This document shows positions 10,614 through 22,750 of a stretch of DNA of 64,000 nt, in pieces. The stretch spans positions 20,304,101 through 20,368,100 of the forward strand of contig NC_092677.1 of NCBI RefSeq assembly GCF_964355755.1. The letters run 5' to 3'. Within the stretch, counting starts at the first letter, position 1. Every line of letters begins with the position of its first letter. The notes beneath the pieces are model-generated. The model saw only the letters and a list, made by a program, of their open reading frames with translations, had not been told where the DNA came from and searched no databases. The stretch is from Antedon mediterranea. Lineage: Eukaryota; Echinodermata; Crinoidea; Comatulida; Antedonidae. A program made the translations under genes and the position numbers.

Positions 10614-13600
10614 TTAGGCCTGACATTTACAACCCTCAAAATATCTCACTTTCAAAAACAATATTTATTTTAAATAAAAAAAAAAAGAAACAAAATATCC
10701 GTAGAGGTTCGAACCCACTAGTGAAAGCACTCAAACTTGAGCATTACCCGTTACGCCACAAACCAGTAGATGACTGAAGAGCTGACAATACTCTATTTAT
10801 ATGAAATGAATGATCAATCAATGAAAAATAATGCCATGCAACTTTGTTTCTGATTTTAAAAAAGGTCCACTTGTTTAGGCCTGACATTTACAACCCTCAA
10901 AATATCTCACTTTCAAAAACAATATTTATTTTCAATAAAAAAAAAAAAAAAAAAAATATTCGTAGAGGTTCGAACCCACTACTGCGAGAACTCAAACCTG
11001 AGCATTACCCGTTACGCCTCAAACCAGTAGATGACTGAAGAGCTGATAATACTCTATTTATATGAAATTAATAATAAATCAATGAAAAATAATGCAATGC
11101 AACTTTGTTTCTGATTTTAAAAAAGGTTCATTTGTTTAGGCCTGTCATTTACAACCCTCAAAATATCTCACCTTCAAAAACAATATTTATTTTAAATAAA
11201 AAAAAAAAAGAAACAAAATATCCGTAGAGGTTCGAACCCACTAGTGAAAGCACTCAAACTTGAGCATTACCCGTTACGCCACAAACCAGTAGATGACTGA
11301 AGAGCTGACAATACTCTATTTATATGAAATGAATGATCAATCAATGAAAAATAATACCATGCAACTTTGTTTCTGATTTTAAAAAAGGTCCACTTGTTTA
11401 GGCCTGACATTTACAACCCTCAAAATATCTCACTTTCAAAAACAATATTTTTTTCAATAAAAAAAAAAAGAAAACAAATATTCGTAGAGGTTCGAACCCA
11501 CTACTGCGAGAACTCAAACCTGAGCATTACCCGTTACGCCACAAACCAGTAGATGACTGAAGAGCTGATAATACTCTATTTATATGAAATTAATAATAAA
11601 TCAATGAAAAATAATGCAATGCAACTTTGTTTCTGATTTTAAAAAAGGTTCATTTGTTTAGGCCTGTCATTTACAACCCTCAAAATATCTCACCTTCAAA
11701 AAAAATATTTATTTTCAATAAAAAAAAAAAAGAAAAGAAATATCCCTAGAAGTTCGAACCCACTACTGCGAGAACTCAAACCTGAGCATTACCCGTTACG
11801 CCTCAAACCAGTAGATGACTGAAGAGCTGATAATACTCTATTTATATGAAATTAATAATAAATCAATGAAAAATAATGCAATGCAACTTTGTTTCTGATT
11901 TTAAAAAACGTTCATTTGTTTAGGCCTGTCATTTACAACCCTCAAAATATCTCACCTTCAAAAACAATATTTATTTTAAATAAAAAAAAAAAAGAAACAA
12001 AATATCCGTAGAGGTTCGAACCCACTAGTGAAAGCACTCAAACTTGAGCATTACCCGTTACGCCACAAACCAGTAGATGACTGAAGAGCTGACAATACTC
12101 TATTTATATGAAATGAATGATCAATCAATGAAAAATAATGCCATGAAACTTTGTTTCTGATTTTAAAAAAGGTCCACTTGTTTAGGCCTGACATTTACAA
12201 CCCTCAAAATATCTCACTTTCAAAAACAATATTTTTTTCAATAAAAAAAAAAAAGAAAACAAATATTCGTAGAGGTTCGAACCCACTACTGCGAGAACTC
12301 AAACCTGAGCATTACCCGTCACGCCACAAACCAGTAGATGACTGAAGAGCTGATAATACTCTATTTATATGAAATTAATAATAAATCAATGAAAAATAAT
12401 GCCATGCAACTTAGTTTCTGATTTTAAAAAAGGTTCACTTGTTTAGGCCTGACATTTACAACCCTCAAAATATCTCACTTTCAAAAACAATATTTATTTT
12501 AAATAAAAAAAAAAAAGAAACAAAATATCCGTAGAGGTTCGAACCCACTAGTAAAAGCACTCAAACTTGAGCATTACCCGTTACGCCACAAACCAGTAGA
12601 TGACTGAAGAGCTGACAATACTCTATTTATATGAAATGAATGATCAATCAATGAAAAATAATGCCATGCAACTTTGTTTCTGATTTTAAAAAAGGTCCAC
12701 TTGTTTAGGCCTGACATTTACAACCCTCAAAATATCTCACTTTCAAAAACAATATTTATTTTCCATAAAAAAAAAAAAAAAAAAAAATATTCGTAGAGGT
12801 TCGAACCCACTACTGCGAGAACTCAAACCTTACCATTACCCGTTACGCCTCAAACCAGTAGATGACTGAAGAGCTGATAATACTCTATTTATATGAAATT
12901 AATAATAAATCAATGAAAAATAATGCCATGCAACTTTGTTTCTGATTTTAAAAAAGGTTCACTTGTTTAGGCCTGACATTTACAACCCTCAAAATATCTC
13001 ACTTTCAAAAACAATATTTATTTTAAATAAAAAAAAAAAAGAAACAAAATATCCGTAGAGGTTCGAACCCACTAGTGAAAGCACTCAAACTTGAGCATTA
13101 CCCGTTACGCCACAAACCAGTATATGACTGAAGAGCTGACAATACTCTATTTATATGAAATGAATGATCAATCAATGAAAAATAATGCCATGCAACTTTG
13201 TTTCTGATTTTAAAAAAGGTCCACTTGTTTAGGCCTGACATTTACAACCCTCAAAATATCTCACCTTCAAAAACAATATTTATTTTCTATAAAAAAAAAA
13301 AGAAAAGAAATATCCATAGAGGTTCGAACCCACTACTGCGAGCACTCAAACTTGAGCATTACCCGTTACGCCTCAAACCAGTAGATGACTGAAGAGCTGA
13401 TAATACTCTATTTATATGAAATGAATAATAAATCAATGAAAAATAATGCCATGCAACTTTGTTCCTGATTTTAAAAAAGGTTCACTTGTTTAGGCCTGAC
13501 ATTTACAACCCTCAAAATATCTCACTTTCAAAAACAATATTTATTTTAAATAAAAAAAAAAAAAGAAACAAAATATCCGTAGAGGTTCGAACCCACTAGT

Positions 13601-16600
13601 GAGAGCACTCAAACTTGAGCATTACCCGTTACGCCACAAACCAGTAGATGAATGAAGAGCTGACAATACTCTATTTATATGAAATAAATAATAAATCAAT
13701 GAAAAATAATGCCATGCAACTTTGTTTCTGATTTTAAAAAAGGTTCACTTGTTTAGGCCTGACATTTACAACCCTCAAAATATCTCACTTTCAAAAACAA
13801 TATTTATTTTAAATAAAAAAAAAAAATATCCGTAGAGGTTCGAACCCACTAGTGAGAGCACTCAAACTTGAGCATTACCCGTTACGCCACAAACCAGTAG
13901 ATAACTGAATAGCTGATAATAGTCTATTTATATGAAATGAATGATCAATCAATGAAAAATAATGCCATGCAACTTTGTTTCTGATTTTAAAAAAGGTCCA
14001 CTTGTTTAGGCCTGACATTTACAACCCTCAAAATATCTCACTTTCAAAAACAATATTTTTTTCAATAAAAAAAAAAAAGAAAACAAATATTCGTAGAGGT
14101 TCGAACCCACTACTGCGAGAACTCAAACCTGAGCATTACCCGTTACGCCTCAAACCAGTAGATGACTGAAGAGCTAATAATACTCTATTTATATGAAATT
14201 AATAATAAATCAATGAAAAATAATGCCATGCAACTTTGTTTCTGATTTTAAAAAAGGTTCACTTGGGTAGGCCTGACATTTACAACCCTCAAAATATCTC
14301 ACTTTCAAAAACAATATTTATTTTAAATAAAAAAAAAAGAAACAAAATATTCGTAGTGGTTCGAACCCACTAGTGAAAGCACTCAAACTTCAGCATTACC
14401 CGTTACGCCACAAACCAGTAGATGACTGAAGAGCTGACAATACTCTATTTATATGAAATGAATGATCAATCAATGAAAAATAATGCCATGCAACTTTGTT
14501 TCTGATTTTAAAAAAGGTTCATTTGTTTAGGCCTGTCATTTACAACCCTCAAAATATCTCACCTTCAAAAAAAATATTTATTTTCAATAAAAAAAAAAAA
14601 GAAAAGAAATATCCCTAGAGGTTCGAAGCCACTACTGCGAGAACTCAAACCTGAGCATTATCCGTTACGCCTCAAACCAGTAGATGACTGGAGAGCTGAT
14701 AATACTCTATTTATATGAAATTAATAATAAATCAATGAAAAATAATGCAATGCAACTTTGTTTCTGATTTTAAAAAAGGTTCATTTGTTTAGGCCTGTCA
14801 TTTACAACCCTCAAAATATCTCACCTTCAAAAAAAATATTTATTTTCAATAAAAAAAAAAAAGAAAAGAAATATCCCTAGAGGTTCGAACCCACTAGTGA
14901 GAGCACTCAAACTTAAGCATTACCCGTTACGCCACAAACCAGTAGATAACTGAAGAGCTGATAATAGTCTATTTATATGAAATGAATGATCAATCCATGA
15001 AAAATAATGCCATGCAACTTTGTTTCTGATTTTAAAAAAGGTCCACTTGTTTAGGCCTGACATTTACAACCCTCAAAATATCTCACTTTCAAAAACAATA
15101 TTTTTTTCAATAAAAAAAAAAAAGAAAACAAATATTCGTAGAGGTTCGAACCCACTACTGCGAGAACTCAAACCTGAGCATTACCCGTTACGCCTCAAAC
15201 CAGTAGATGACTGAAGAGCTGATAATACTCTATTTATATGGAATTAATAATAAATCAATGAAAAATAATGCCATGCAACTTTGTTTCTGATTTTAAAAAA
15301 GGTTCACTTGTTTAGGCCTGACATTTACAACCCTCAAAATATCTCACTTTCAAAAACAATATTTATTTTAAATAAAAAAAAAAAAGAAACAAAATATCCG
15401 TAGAGGTTCGAACCCACTAGTGAAAGCACTCAAAATTGAGCATTACCCGTTACGCCACAAACCAGTAGATGACTGAAGAGCTGACAATACTCTATTTATA
15501 TGAAATGAATGATCAATCAATGAAAAATAATGCCATGCAACTTTGTTTCTGATTTTAAAAAAGGTCCACTTGTTTAGGCCTGACATTTACAACCCTCAAA
15601 ATATCTCACTTTCAAAAACAATATTTATTTTCAATAAAAAAAAAAAAAAAAAAAAATATTCGTAGAGGTTCGAACCCACTACTGCGAGAACTCAAACCTG
15701 AGCATTACCCGTTACGCCTCAAACCAGTAGATGACTGAAGAGCTGATAATACTCTATTTATATGAAATTAATAATAAATCAATGAAAAATAATGCAATGC
15801 AACTTTGTTTCTGATTTTAAAAAAGGTTCATTTGTTTAGGCCTGTCATTTACAACCCTCAAAATATCTCACCTTCAAAAAAAATATTTATTTTCAATAAA
15901 AAAAAAAAAAGAAATATCCCTAGAGGTTCGAACCCACTACTGCAAGCACTCAAACTTGAGCATTACCCGTTACGCCTCAAACCAGTAGATGACTGAAGAG
16001 CTGATAATACTCTATTTATATGAAATGAAATGAATAATAAATCAATGAAAAATAATGCCATGCAACTTTGTTTCTGATTTTAAAAAAGGTTCACTTGTTT
16101 AGGCCTGACATTTACAACCCTCAAAATATCTCACCTTCAAAAACAATATTTATTTTCAAATAAAAAAAAAAGAAAAAAAAAATATCCCTAGAAGTTCGAA
16201 CCCACTATTGAAATCACTCAAACCTGAGCATTAACCGTTCGCCGCAAACCATTTTATGACTGAAGAGCTGATAATACTCTATTTATATGAAATTAATAAT
16301 AAATCAATGAAAAATAATGCCATGCAACTTTGTTTCTGATTTTAAAAAAGGTTCATTTGTTTAGGCCTGTCATTTACAACCCTCAAAATATCTCACCTTC
16401 AAAAAAAATATTTATTTTCAATAAAAAAAAAAAAGAAAAGAAATATCCCTAGAGGTTCGAACCCACTAGTGAGAGCACTCAAACTTGAGCATTACCCGTT
16501 ACGCCACAAACCAGTAGATAACTGAAGAGCTGATAATAGTCTATTTATATGAAATGAATGATCAATCAATGAAAAATAATGCCATGCAACTTTGTTTCTG

Positions 16601-17999
16601 ATTTTAAAAAAGGTCCACTTGTTTAGGCCTGACATTTACAACCCTCAAAATATCTCACTTTCAAAAACAATATTTTTTTCAATAAAAAAAAAAAAGAAAA
16701 CAAATATTCGTAGAGGTTCGAACCCACTACTGCGAGAACTCAAACCTGAGCATTACCCGTTGCGCCTCAAACCAGTAGATGACTGAAGAGCTGATAATAC
16801 TCTATTTATATGAAATTAATAATAAATCAATGAAAAATAATGCCATGCAACTTTGTTTCTGATTTTAAAAAAGATCCATTTGTTTAGGCCTGACATTTAC
16901 AACCCTAAAAAATATCTCATTTTCAAAAAAAATATTTATTTTCAATAAGAAAAAAAAAAGAAATATCCCTAGAGGTTGGAACCCGCTACTGAGAGCACTC
17001 AAACCTGGGTATTACCCGTTACGCCACAAACCAGTAGATAACTGAAGAGCTGATAATAGTCTATTTATATGAAATTAATGATCAATCAATGAAAAATAAT
17101 GCCATGCAACTTTGTTTCTGATTTTAAAAAAGGTCCACTTGTTTAGGCCTGACATTTACAACCCTCAAACTATATCACTTTCAAAAACCATATTTATTTT
17201 AAATTTTAAAAAAAAATAGAAAAAAAATATTCGTAGAGGTTCGAACCCACCACTGCGAGAACTCAAACCTGAGCACTACCAGTTACGCTACAAACCAGTA
17301 GATGACTGAAGAGCTGATAATAGTCTATTTATATGAAATTAATAATAAATCAATGAAAAATAATGCCATGCAACTTTGTTTCTGATTTTAAAAAAGGTTA
17401 ACTTGTTTAGGCCTGACATTTACAACCCTCAAAATATCTCACTTTCAAAAACAATATTTATTAAAAAAAAAAAAAAAAGAAACAAAATATCCGTAGAGGT
17501 TCGAACCTACTAGTGAGAGAACTCACACTTGAGCATTACCCGTTACGCCACAAACCAGTAGATGACTGAAGAGCTGATAATACTCTATTTATATGAAATA
17601 AATAATAAATCAATGAAAAATAATGCCATGCAACTTTGTTTCTGATTTTAAAAAAGGTCCACTTGTTTAGGCCTGACATTTACAACCCTCAAAATATCTC
17701 ACTTTCAAAAACCATATTTATTTTCAATTTAAAAAAAAAAGAAAAAAAATATCCCTAGAGGTTCGACCAACTACTCAGAGCACTCAAAACTGAGCATTAC
17801 CCGTTACGCCACAAACCAGTAGATGACTGAAGAGCTGATAATAGTCTATTTATATGAAATGAATGATCAATCAATGAAAAATAATGCCATGCAACTTTGT
17901 TTCTGATTTTAAAAAAGGTCCACTTGTTTAGGCCTGACATTTACAACCCTCAAAATATCTCACTTTCAAAAACCATATTTATTTTCAATTTAAAAAAAA

Positions 18000-18115
18000 A
18001 AGAAAAAAAATATCCCTAGAGGTTCGACCCACTACTCAGAGCACTCAAAACTGAGCATTACCCGTTACGCCACAAACCAGTAGATGACTGAAGAGCTGAT
18101 AATAGTCTATTTATA
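18000..18115 (-). ncRNA. tRNA-like unit, type C monomer (B box one base short)
   Basis: Minus strand: TATAAATAG at 18107-18115 and intact A box TGGCGTAACGGG at 18061-18072. The B-box region reads GGGTCGAACC (18021-18030), one T short of GGTTCGAACC, so the T loop is shortened. The marker is CGACCCACTACTCAGAGCAC, often with ACCATATTTATTTTC. The subfamily occurs in runs of near-identical neighbours, for example about 46700-47400 and 48000-48450. Loss of a B-box base should weaken TFIIIC binding; that is inference. Confidence 0.35.
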
Positions 18116-19929
18116 TGAAATGAATGATCAATCAATGAAAAATAATGCCATGCAACTTTGTTTCTGATTTAAAAAAAGGTTCACTTGTTTAGGCCTGACA
18201 TTTACAACCCTAAAAATATCTCACTTTCAAAAACAATATTTCTTTTCAATTTAAAAAAAAAATCCCTAGAGGTTCGAACCCACTACTGAGAGAACTCAAA
18301 CCTGAGCATTATCCGTTACGCCACCAACCAGTAGGTGACTGAGGAGCTGATAATAGTCTATTTATATGAAATGAATGATCAATCAATGAAAAATAATGCC
18401 ATGCAACTTTGTTTCTGATTTTAAAAAAGGTCCACTTGTTTAGGCCTGATATTTACAACCCTCAAAATATCTCACTTTCAAAAACAATATTTATTTTAAA
18501 TAAAAAAAAAAAAGAAACAAAATATCCGTAGAGGTTCGAACCCACTAGTGAGAGCACTCAAACTTGAGCTTTACCCGTTACGCCACAAACCAGTAGATGA
18601 CTGAAGAGCTGATAATACTCTATTTATATGAAATAAATAATAAATCAATGAAAAATAATGTCATGCAACTTTGTTTCTGATTTTAAAAAAGGTCCACTTG
18701 TTTAGGCCTGATATTTACAACCCTCAAAATATCTCACTTTCAAAAACCATATTTATTTTCAATTTAAAAAAAAAAGAAAAAAAATATCCTTAGAGGTTCG
18801 ACCCACTACTCAGAGCACTCAAACCTGAGCATTACCCGTTACGCCACAAACCAGTAGATGACTGAAGAGCTGATAATAGTCTATTTATATGAAATGAATG
18901 ATCAATCAATGAAAAATAATGCCATGCAACTTTGTTTCTGATTTTAAAAAAGGTCCACTTGTTTAGGCCTGATATTTACAACCCTCAAAATATCTCACTT
19001 TCAAAAACCATATTTATTTTCAATTTAAAAAAAAAAGAAAAAAAATATCCCTAGAGGTTCGACCCACTACTCAGAGCACTCAAACCTGAGCATTACCCGT
19101 TACGCCACAAACCAGTAGATGACTGAAGAGCTGATAATAGTCTATTTATATGAAATGAATGATCAATCAATGAAAAATAATGCCATGCAACTTTGTTTCT
19201 GATTTTAAAAAAGGTCCACTTGTTTAGGCCTGACATTTACAACCCTCAAAATATCTCACTTTCAAAAACAATATTTATTTTCAATAAGAAAAAAAAAAGC
19301 AATATCCCTAGAGGTTGGAACCCGCTACTGAGAGCACTCAAACCTGGGTATTACCCGTTACGCCACAAACCAGTAGATGACTGAAGAGCTGATAATAGTC
19401 TATTTATATGAAATGAATGATCAATCAATGAAAAATAATGCCATGCAACTTTGTTTCTGATTTTAAAAAAGGTCCACTTGTTTAGGCCTGACATTTACAA
19501 CCCTCAAAATATCTCACTTTCAAAAACAATATTTATTTTCAATTTTAAAAAAAAAGCCCTAGAGGTTCGAACCCACTACTGAGAGAACTCAAACCTGAGC
19601 ATTATCCGTTACGCCACCAACCAGTAGGTGACTGAGGAGCTGATAATAGTCTATTTATATGAAATGAATGATCAATCAATGAAAAATAATGCCATGCAAC
19701 TTTGTTTCTGATTGAAAAAAAGGTTCACTTGTTTTGGCCTGACATTTACAACCCTCAAAATATCTCACTTTCAAAAACAATATTTTTTCAATTAAAAAAA
19801 AAAAAGAAATAAAATATCAGTAGAGGTTCGAACCCTCTAGTGAGAGCACTCAAACTTGAGCATTACCCGCTACGCCACAAACCAGTAGATGACTGAAGAG
19901 CTGATAATACTCTATTTATATGAAATCAA

Positions 19930-20575
19930 TAATAAATCAATGAAAAATAATGCCATGCAACTTTGTTTCTGATTTTAAAAAAGGTTCATTTGTTTAGGCC
20001 TGTCATTTACAACCCTCAAAATATCTCACCTTCAAAAAAAATATTTATTTTCAATAAAAAAAAAAAGAAAAGAAATATCCCTAGAGGTTCGAACCCACTA
20101 CTGCGAGCACTCAAACTTGAGCATTACCCGTTACGCCTCAAACCAGTAGATGACTGAAGAGCTGATAATACTCTATTTATATGAAATGAATAATAAATCA
20201 ATCAAAAATAATGCCATGCAACTTTGTTTCTGATTTTAAAAAAGGTTCTCTTGTTTAGGCCTGACATTTACAACCCTCAAAATATCTCACCTTCAAAAAC
20301 AATATTTATTTTCAAATAAAAAAAAAAGAAAAAAAATATCCCTAGAAGTTCGAACCCACTATTGAAATCACTCAAACCTGAGCATTACCCGTTCGCCGCA
20401 AACCATTTTATGACTGAAGAGCTGATAATAGTCTACTTATATGAAATGGATGATCAATCAATGAAAAATAATGCCATGCAACTTTGTTTCTGATTTTAAA
20501 AAAGGTTCACTTGTTTAGGCCTGACAGTTGCAACCCTAAAAATATCTCACTTTCAAAAACAATATTTATTTTCAA
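19930..20575. repeat. Internal repeat of block B, unit 1
   Basis: A run of monomers carrying the rare spacer variant AATCAATCAAAAATAATGCC, a type F monomer and CCTGACAGTTGCAACCC recurs 2176 bases downstream, at about 22106-22750. The shared private variants indicate duplication of this segment within block B before block B itself was copied. Confidence 0.7.
20318..20441 (-). ncRNA. Degenerate tRNA-like unit, type F monomer
   Basis: The A-box region reads CCCGTTCGCCG on the plus strand and has lost bases from the usual CCCGTTACGCCA. The B-box region is AGTTCGAACC, and the TATA-like box is CTACTTATA rather than CTATTTATA. The subfamily is marked by CTAGAAGTTCGAACCCACT, ATTGAAATCACTC and AACCATTTTATGACTG. 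All promoter-like elements have decayed here, so this is probably an inactive subfamily that still amplifies as DNA. Confidence 0.35.
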
Positions 20576-21909
20576 TTAAAAAAAAAGAAAAAAAAATACC
20601 CGTATAGGTTCGAACCCACTACTGAGAGCACTCAAACCTGAGCATTACACGTTACGCCAAAAACCAGTAGATGACTGAGGAGCTGATAATAGTCTATATA
20701 TATGAAATGAATGATCAATCAATGAAAAATAATGCCATGCAACTTTGTTTCTGATTGAAAAAAATGTTCACTTGTTTAGGCCTCACATTTACAACCCTCA
20801 AAATATCTCACTTTCAAAAACAATATTTTTTCAATTAAAAAAAAAAAGAAATAAAATATCAGTAGAGGTTCGAACCCACTAGTGAGAGCACTCAAACTTG
20901 AGCATTACCCGCTACGCCACAAACCAGTAGATGACTGAAGAGCTGATAATACTCTATTTATATGAAATAAATAATAAATCAATGAAAAATAATGCCATGC
21001 AACTTTGTTTCTGATTTTAAAAAAGGTCCACTTGTTTAGGCCTGATATTTACAACCCTCAAAATATCTCACTTTCAAAAACCATATTTATTTTCAATTTA
21101 AAAAAAAAGAAAAAAAATATCCCTAGAGGTTCGACCCACTACTCAGAGCACTCAAACCTGAGCATTACCCGTTACGCCACAAACCAGTAGATGACTGAAG
21201 AGCTGATAATAGTCTATTTATATGAAATGAATGATCAATCAATGAAAAATAATGCCATGCAACTTTGTTTCTGATTTTAAAAAAGGTCCACTTGTTTAGG
21301 CCTGACATTTACAACCCTCAAAATATCTCACTTTTAAAAACCATATTTATTTTCAATGTAAAAAAAAAGAAAAAAAGTATCCCTAGAGGTTCGACCCACT
21401 ACTCAGAGCACTCAAACCTGAGCATTACTCGTTACGCCACAAACCAGTAGATGACTGAAGAGCTGGTAATAGTCTATTTATATGAAATGAATTATCAATC
21501 AATGAAAAATAATGCCATGCAACTTTGTTTCTGATTTTAAAAAAGATCCATTTGTTTAGGCCTGACATTTACAACCCTAAAAAATATCTCATTTTCAAAA
21601 AAAATATTTATTTTCAATAAGAAAAAAAAAAGCAATATCCCTAGAGGTTGGAACCTGCTACTGAGAGCACTCAAACCTGGGTATTACCCGTTACGCCACA
21701 AACCAGTAGATGACTGAAGAGCTGATAATAGTCTATTTATATGAAATGAATGATCAATCAATGAAAAATAATGCCATGCAACTTTGTTTCTGATTTAAAA
21801 AAAGGTCCACTTGTTTAGGCCTGACATTTACAACCCTCAAAATATCTCACTTTCAAAAACAATATTTATTTTCAATTTAAAAAAAAAATCCCTAGAGGTT
21901 CGAACCCAC

Positions 21910-22018
21910 TACTGAGAGAACTCAACCCTCAAAATATCTCACTTTCAAAAACAATATTTTTTCAATTTAAAAAAAAAAAGAAATAAAATATCAGTAGAGG
22001 TTCGAAGGTTCGAAGTGA
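21910..22018. repeat. Truncated monomer with doubled B-box core
   Basis: At 21921-21930 the sequence passes from GAGAGAACTCAA straight into CCCTCAAAATATCTC. This removes the rest of the tRNA-like segment (A box and TATA box) and the spacer, a loss of about 160 bp at the short shared CTCAA/CCCTCAA sequence. About 80 bases later GGTTCGAA is directly repeated (GGTTCGAAGGTTCGAAG, 21999-22015), replacing the usual CCCACTAGT. The same structure is seen in block B copy 2. Confidence 0.85.
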
Positions 22019-22105
22019 GAGCACTCAAACTTGAGCATTACCCGCTACGCCACAAACCAGTAGATGACTGAAGAGCTGATAATACTCTATTTATATGAAA
22101 TAAAT

Positions 22106-22750
22106 AATAAATCAATGAAAAATAATGCCATGCAACTTTGTTTCTGATTTTAAAAAAGGTTCATTTGTTCAGGCCTGTCATTTACAACCCTCAAAATATC
22201 TCACCTTCAAAAAAAATATTTATTTTCAATAAAAAAAAAAAAGAAAAGAAATATCCCTAGAGGTTCGAACCCATTACTGCGAGCACTCAAACTTGAGCAT
22301 TACCCGTTACGCCTCAAACCAGTAGATGACTGAAGAGCTGATAATACTCTATTTATATGAAATGAATAATAAATCAATCAAAAATAATGCCATGCAACTT
22401 TGTTTCTGATTTTAAAAAAGGTTCACTTGTTTAGGCTTGACATTTACAAACCTCAAAATATCTCACCTTCAAAAACAATATTTATTTTCAAATAAAAAAA
22501 AAAGAAAAAAAATATCCCTAGAAGTTCGAACCCACTATTGAAATCACTCAAACCTGAGCATTACCCGTTCGCCGCAAACCATTTTATGACTGAAGAGCTG
22601 ATAATAGTCTATTTATATGAAATGGATGATCAATCAATGAAAAATAATGCCATGCAACTTTGTTTCTGATTTTAAAAAAGGTTCACTTGTTTAGGCCTGA
22701 CAGTTGCAACCCTAAAAATATCTCACTTTCAAAAACAATATTTATTTTCA
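22106..22750. repeat. Internal repeat of block B, unit 2
   Basis: Partner of about 19930-20575 with the same rare variants. It is cut short at about 22750 by the junction to block A copy 2. In block B copy 2 the corresponding segment (about 51430-52150) continues with the AAATACCCGTATAGGTTCG monomer instead. Confidence 0.7.

Larger units (their letters stand above)
7311..17863. repeat. Block A copy 1 (10.55 kb satellite duplication)
   Basis: About 40 monomers whose order, A-tract lengths and private variants recur exactly 15437 bases downstream. The constant offset from about 7344 to about 17376 shows no net insertion or deletion. Differences I saw by eye are single bases, near 8166, 9717, 9887, 12281 and 12411. 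The left edge lies in TATTTTCAATAAG at about 7311. The right edge is where GAATGATC here meets GAATTATC in the other copy. Confidence 0.9.
17864..22750. repeat. Block B copy 1
   Basis: About 19 monomers between the two block A copies. The same monomer order occurs about 29312 bases downstream (block B copy 2) and about 42136 bases downstream (copy 3). It holds runs of type C monomers, type D and E monomers and two type F monomers. Near 21921 there is a truncated monomer. The sequence ends at a recombinant monomer that joins block A copy 2. Confidence 0.88.
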
